Origin: a bacterium
GTDB lineage: Bacteria; Patescibacteriota; Microgenomatia; UBA8517
DNA length: 5,494 nucleotides
Direction of reading: 5' to 3'
Assembly (NCBI GenBank): GCA_021824385.1
Contig: JAKAKU010000085.1
Span: forward strand, 1-5,494
Shown here: positions 5,057 to 5,494 of the stretch, in pieces
How the letters are laid out: each line of letters begins with the position of its first letter
How positions within the stretch are numbered: position 1 is the first letter of the stretch
The notes under the pieces: model-generated
Databases searched by the model: none
The model's input: only the letters and a program-made list of their open reading frames with translations
What the model was told of the DNA's origin: nothing
Made by a program: the position numbers and the translations under genes

Positions 5057-5093
5057 AGGCTCCTCGTCGAAGACTCGAACTTCGAACCTAGCG
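5057..5093. repeat. attR: 37-bp direct repeat within tRNA-Asn
   Basis: This is the second copy of the 37-bp repeat at 82-118. It covers the tRNA from the 3' strand of the anticodon stem to just past the discriminator, so after integration the 3' part of the tRNA is supplied by the element's attP. The crossover must lie within these 37 bp. Confidence 0.92.
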
Positions 5094-5132
5094 GTTAACA
5101 GCCGCCCGCTCTGCCGATTGAGCTAACGAGGA
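5060..5132 (-). tRNA. trnN: tRNA-Asn (anticodon GTT)
   Basis: The 73-nt gene folds as a full cloverleaf on the minus strand: acceptor TCCTCGT/ACGAGGA, D arm GCTC/GAGC, anticodon stem GGCGG/CCGCT with loop CTGTTAA (anticodon GTT), variable loop AGGTT, T arm CGAAG/CTTCG with loop TTCGAGT, discriminator G. The 3' CCA is not encoded (CCT follows), so it must be added enzymatically. The element integrated here without destroying the gene. Confidence 0.96.
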
Positions 5133-5143
5133 ACGTGAGCATT

Positions 5144-5171
5144 ATTATAATTCAAGCGCTCACACTGTCAA
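5144..5171 (-). promoter_or_regulatory. Strong sigma-70 promoter for tRNA-Asn
   Basis: On the minus strand perfect TTGACA (5166-5171) and TATAAT (5144-5149) are 16 bp apart, predicting a start near 5137, about five bases before the mature tRNA. An inverted repeat, GTGAGC (5135-5140) and GCTCAC (5158-5163), brackets the -10, and GCGCTTGA occurs twice 16 bp apart in the same stretch. This is chromosomal DNA outside the element. Confidence 0.78.
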
Positions 5172-5184
5172 GCGCATATTTTCT

Positions 5185-5494
5185 TTACCCTTTGATCATC
5201 GGCTTGATAAACACCCGGCGGCGCTTGTGCTGGCGTTTCTCGAAGTATTTCCACTGCGTTTGCACCAGCGAGTTGTTCTCCAACTCGGGGTTGGACTCGA
5301 CCTTTTTAATGCCGTTCTTCTGAAAAGTCTTGAGGATGGCATCCATCAGGATCGCGTTGACCCCCTTGCCCCGATACTCTTCCTTGACGCCGATCAGGTA
5401 GAGATCCGCGCGGTCATTCTTCTTCATGGCCTTTAACAGATGGATGAACCCGAACGGGAAGAGCTCCCCATGGGATTTTTGCAGCGCATGCGAG
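5185..5494 (-). CDS. GNAT-family N-acetyltransferase, C-terminal part (runs off the window)
   Basis: About 102 C-terminal residues are visible; the reading frame is open to the window edge, so the true start lies outside, and the internal ATG at 5427 is not the start. The segment holds the acetyl-CoA binding turn (VKEEYRGKGVN, of the R/Q-x-x-G-x-G/A type with Asn at the last position), then an alpha-beta unit with KKVESNPELENN, and the tail KRQHKRRRVFIKPM. This pattern (LFPFGFIHLL, YLIGVKEEYRGKG, NPELENN, QWKYF, KRRRVFIK) matches the long, roughly 380-residue GNAT proteins of the YghO-like type as I remember them. The substrate is unknown. GC-rich codon use sets it apart from the element genes. 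It is chromosomal and lies upstream of tRNA-Asn on the same strand. Confidence 0.82.
   Translation of the reverse strand, partial: SHALQKSHGELFPFGFIHLLKAMKKNDRADLYLIGVKEEYRGKGVNAILMDAILKTFQKNGIKKVESNPELENNSLVQTQWKYFEKRQHKRRRVFIKPMIKG

Larger units (their letters stand above)
82..5093. mobile_element. Integrative and mobilizable element in tRNA-Asn, about 5 kb
   Basis: The element is bounded by 37-bp direct repeats at 82-118 and 5057-5093, so one att copy plus the body is 4975 bp. It carries a complete tyrosine integrase, a probable excisionase, a Rep_trans/MobT-type relaxase with an oriT-like hairpin just upstream, an XRE repressor with operator repeats, and two envelope cargo genes next to the ends. 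No FtsK-like coupling protein, VirB4 ATPase or other conjugation gene is present, so any transfer would need a helper. Alternatives are a cryptic rolling-circle plasmid that integrates or a degenerate ICE remnant; the compact, intact gene set argues against decay. Its AT-rich composition contrasts with the GC-rich flanking GNAT gene. Confidence 0.85.

Noticed and set aside
5135..5436. Plus-strand frames opposite the GNAT gene
   Set aside because: They lie antisense to a recognisable acetyltransferase end and have no supporting signals.

Overview
The window is a small integrated mobile element of about 5 kb sitting in a tRNA-Asn(GTT) gene, with short chromosomal flanks. The likely host is a Chloroflexota bacterium of the Anaerolineae type. 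The hints are a lipoprotein with a Thr/Pro-rich tether after the lipobox, a flanking long-type GNAT protein, and a CxxC zinc ribbon of a kind I associate with that phylum. This placement is an inference from style, not a measured match. The flanking GNAT gene is clearly GC-rich while the element is AT-rich, which fits horizontal acquisition.

Layout, left to right: a short chromosomal stub ending in a perfect 36-bp palindromic terminator (46-81); attL, a 37-bp copy of the tRNA 3' end (82-118); a minus-strand lipoprotein gene (172-1164); a minus-strand XRE-family repressor gene (1237-1620); a regulatory and origin region (1621-1964) with TTAGA/TCTAA operator repeats, overlapping divergent promoters, a roughly 150-nt bulged hairpin, and a 24-bp C7/G6 hairpin closely resembling the oriT of ICEBs1 and Tn916; a plus-strand Rep_trans/MobT-type relaxase-initiator (1965-2870); a layered hairpin (2882-2935); a plus-strand winged-helix plus zinc-ribbon protein, probably the excisionase (2950-3387); a plus-strand tyrosine integrase with a complete catalytic set (3356-4423); a minus-strand multi-pass membrane protein (4410-4979) with its own promoter; a terminator (5016-5050); attR within the intact tRNA-Asn gene (5060-5132); the tRNA promoter; and the C-terminal end of a chromosomal GNAT gene (5185 to the edge).

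Working model: the integrase, with the winged-helix protein as directionality factor, moves the element in and out of the tRNA 3' end, and the element's own attP copy keeps the tRNA whole. The XRE protein binds the repeated operators and controls both itself and the relaxase. The relaxase nicks the oriT-like hairpin just upstream of its own gene, starting rolling-circle replication and, with a helper conjugation machine, transfer. No coupling protein or type IV secretion gene is present, so the element would be an integrative and mobilizable element (IME) rather than a self-transmissible ICE. The two genes next to the att sites (lipoprotein and membrane protein) are cell-envelope cargo of unknown function. 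The most interesting point is a MOB-T-like oriT/relaxase pair in a minimal element of an apparent Chloroflexota host.
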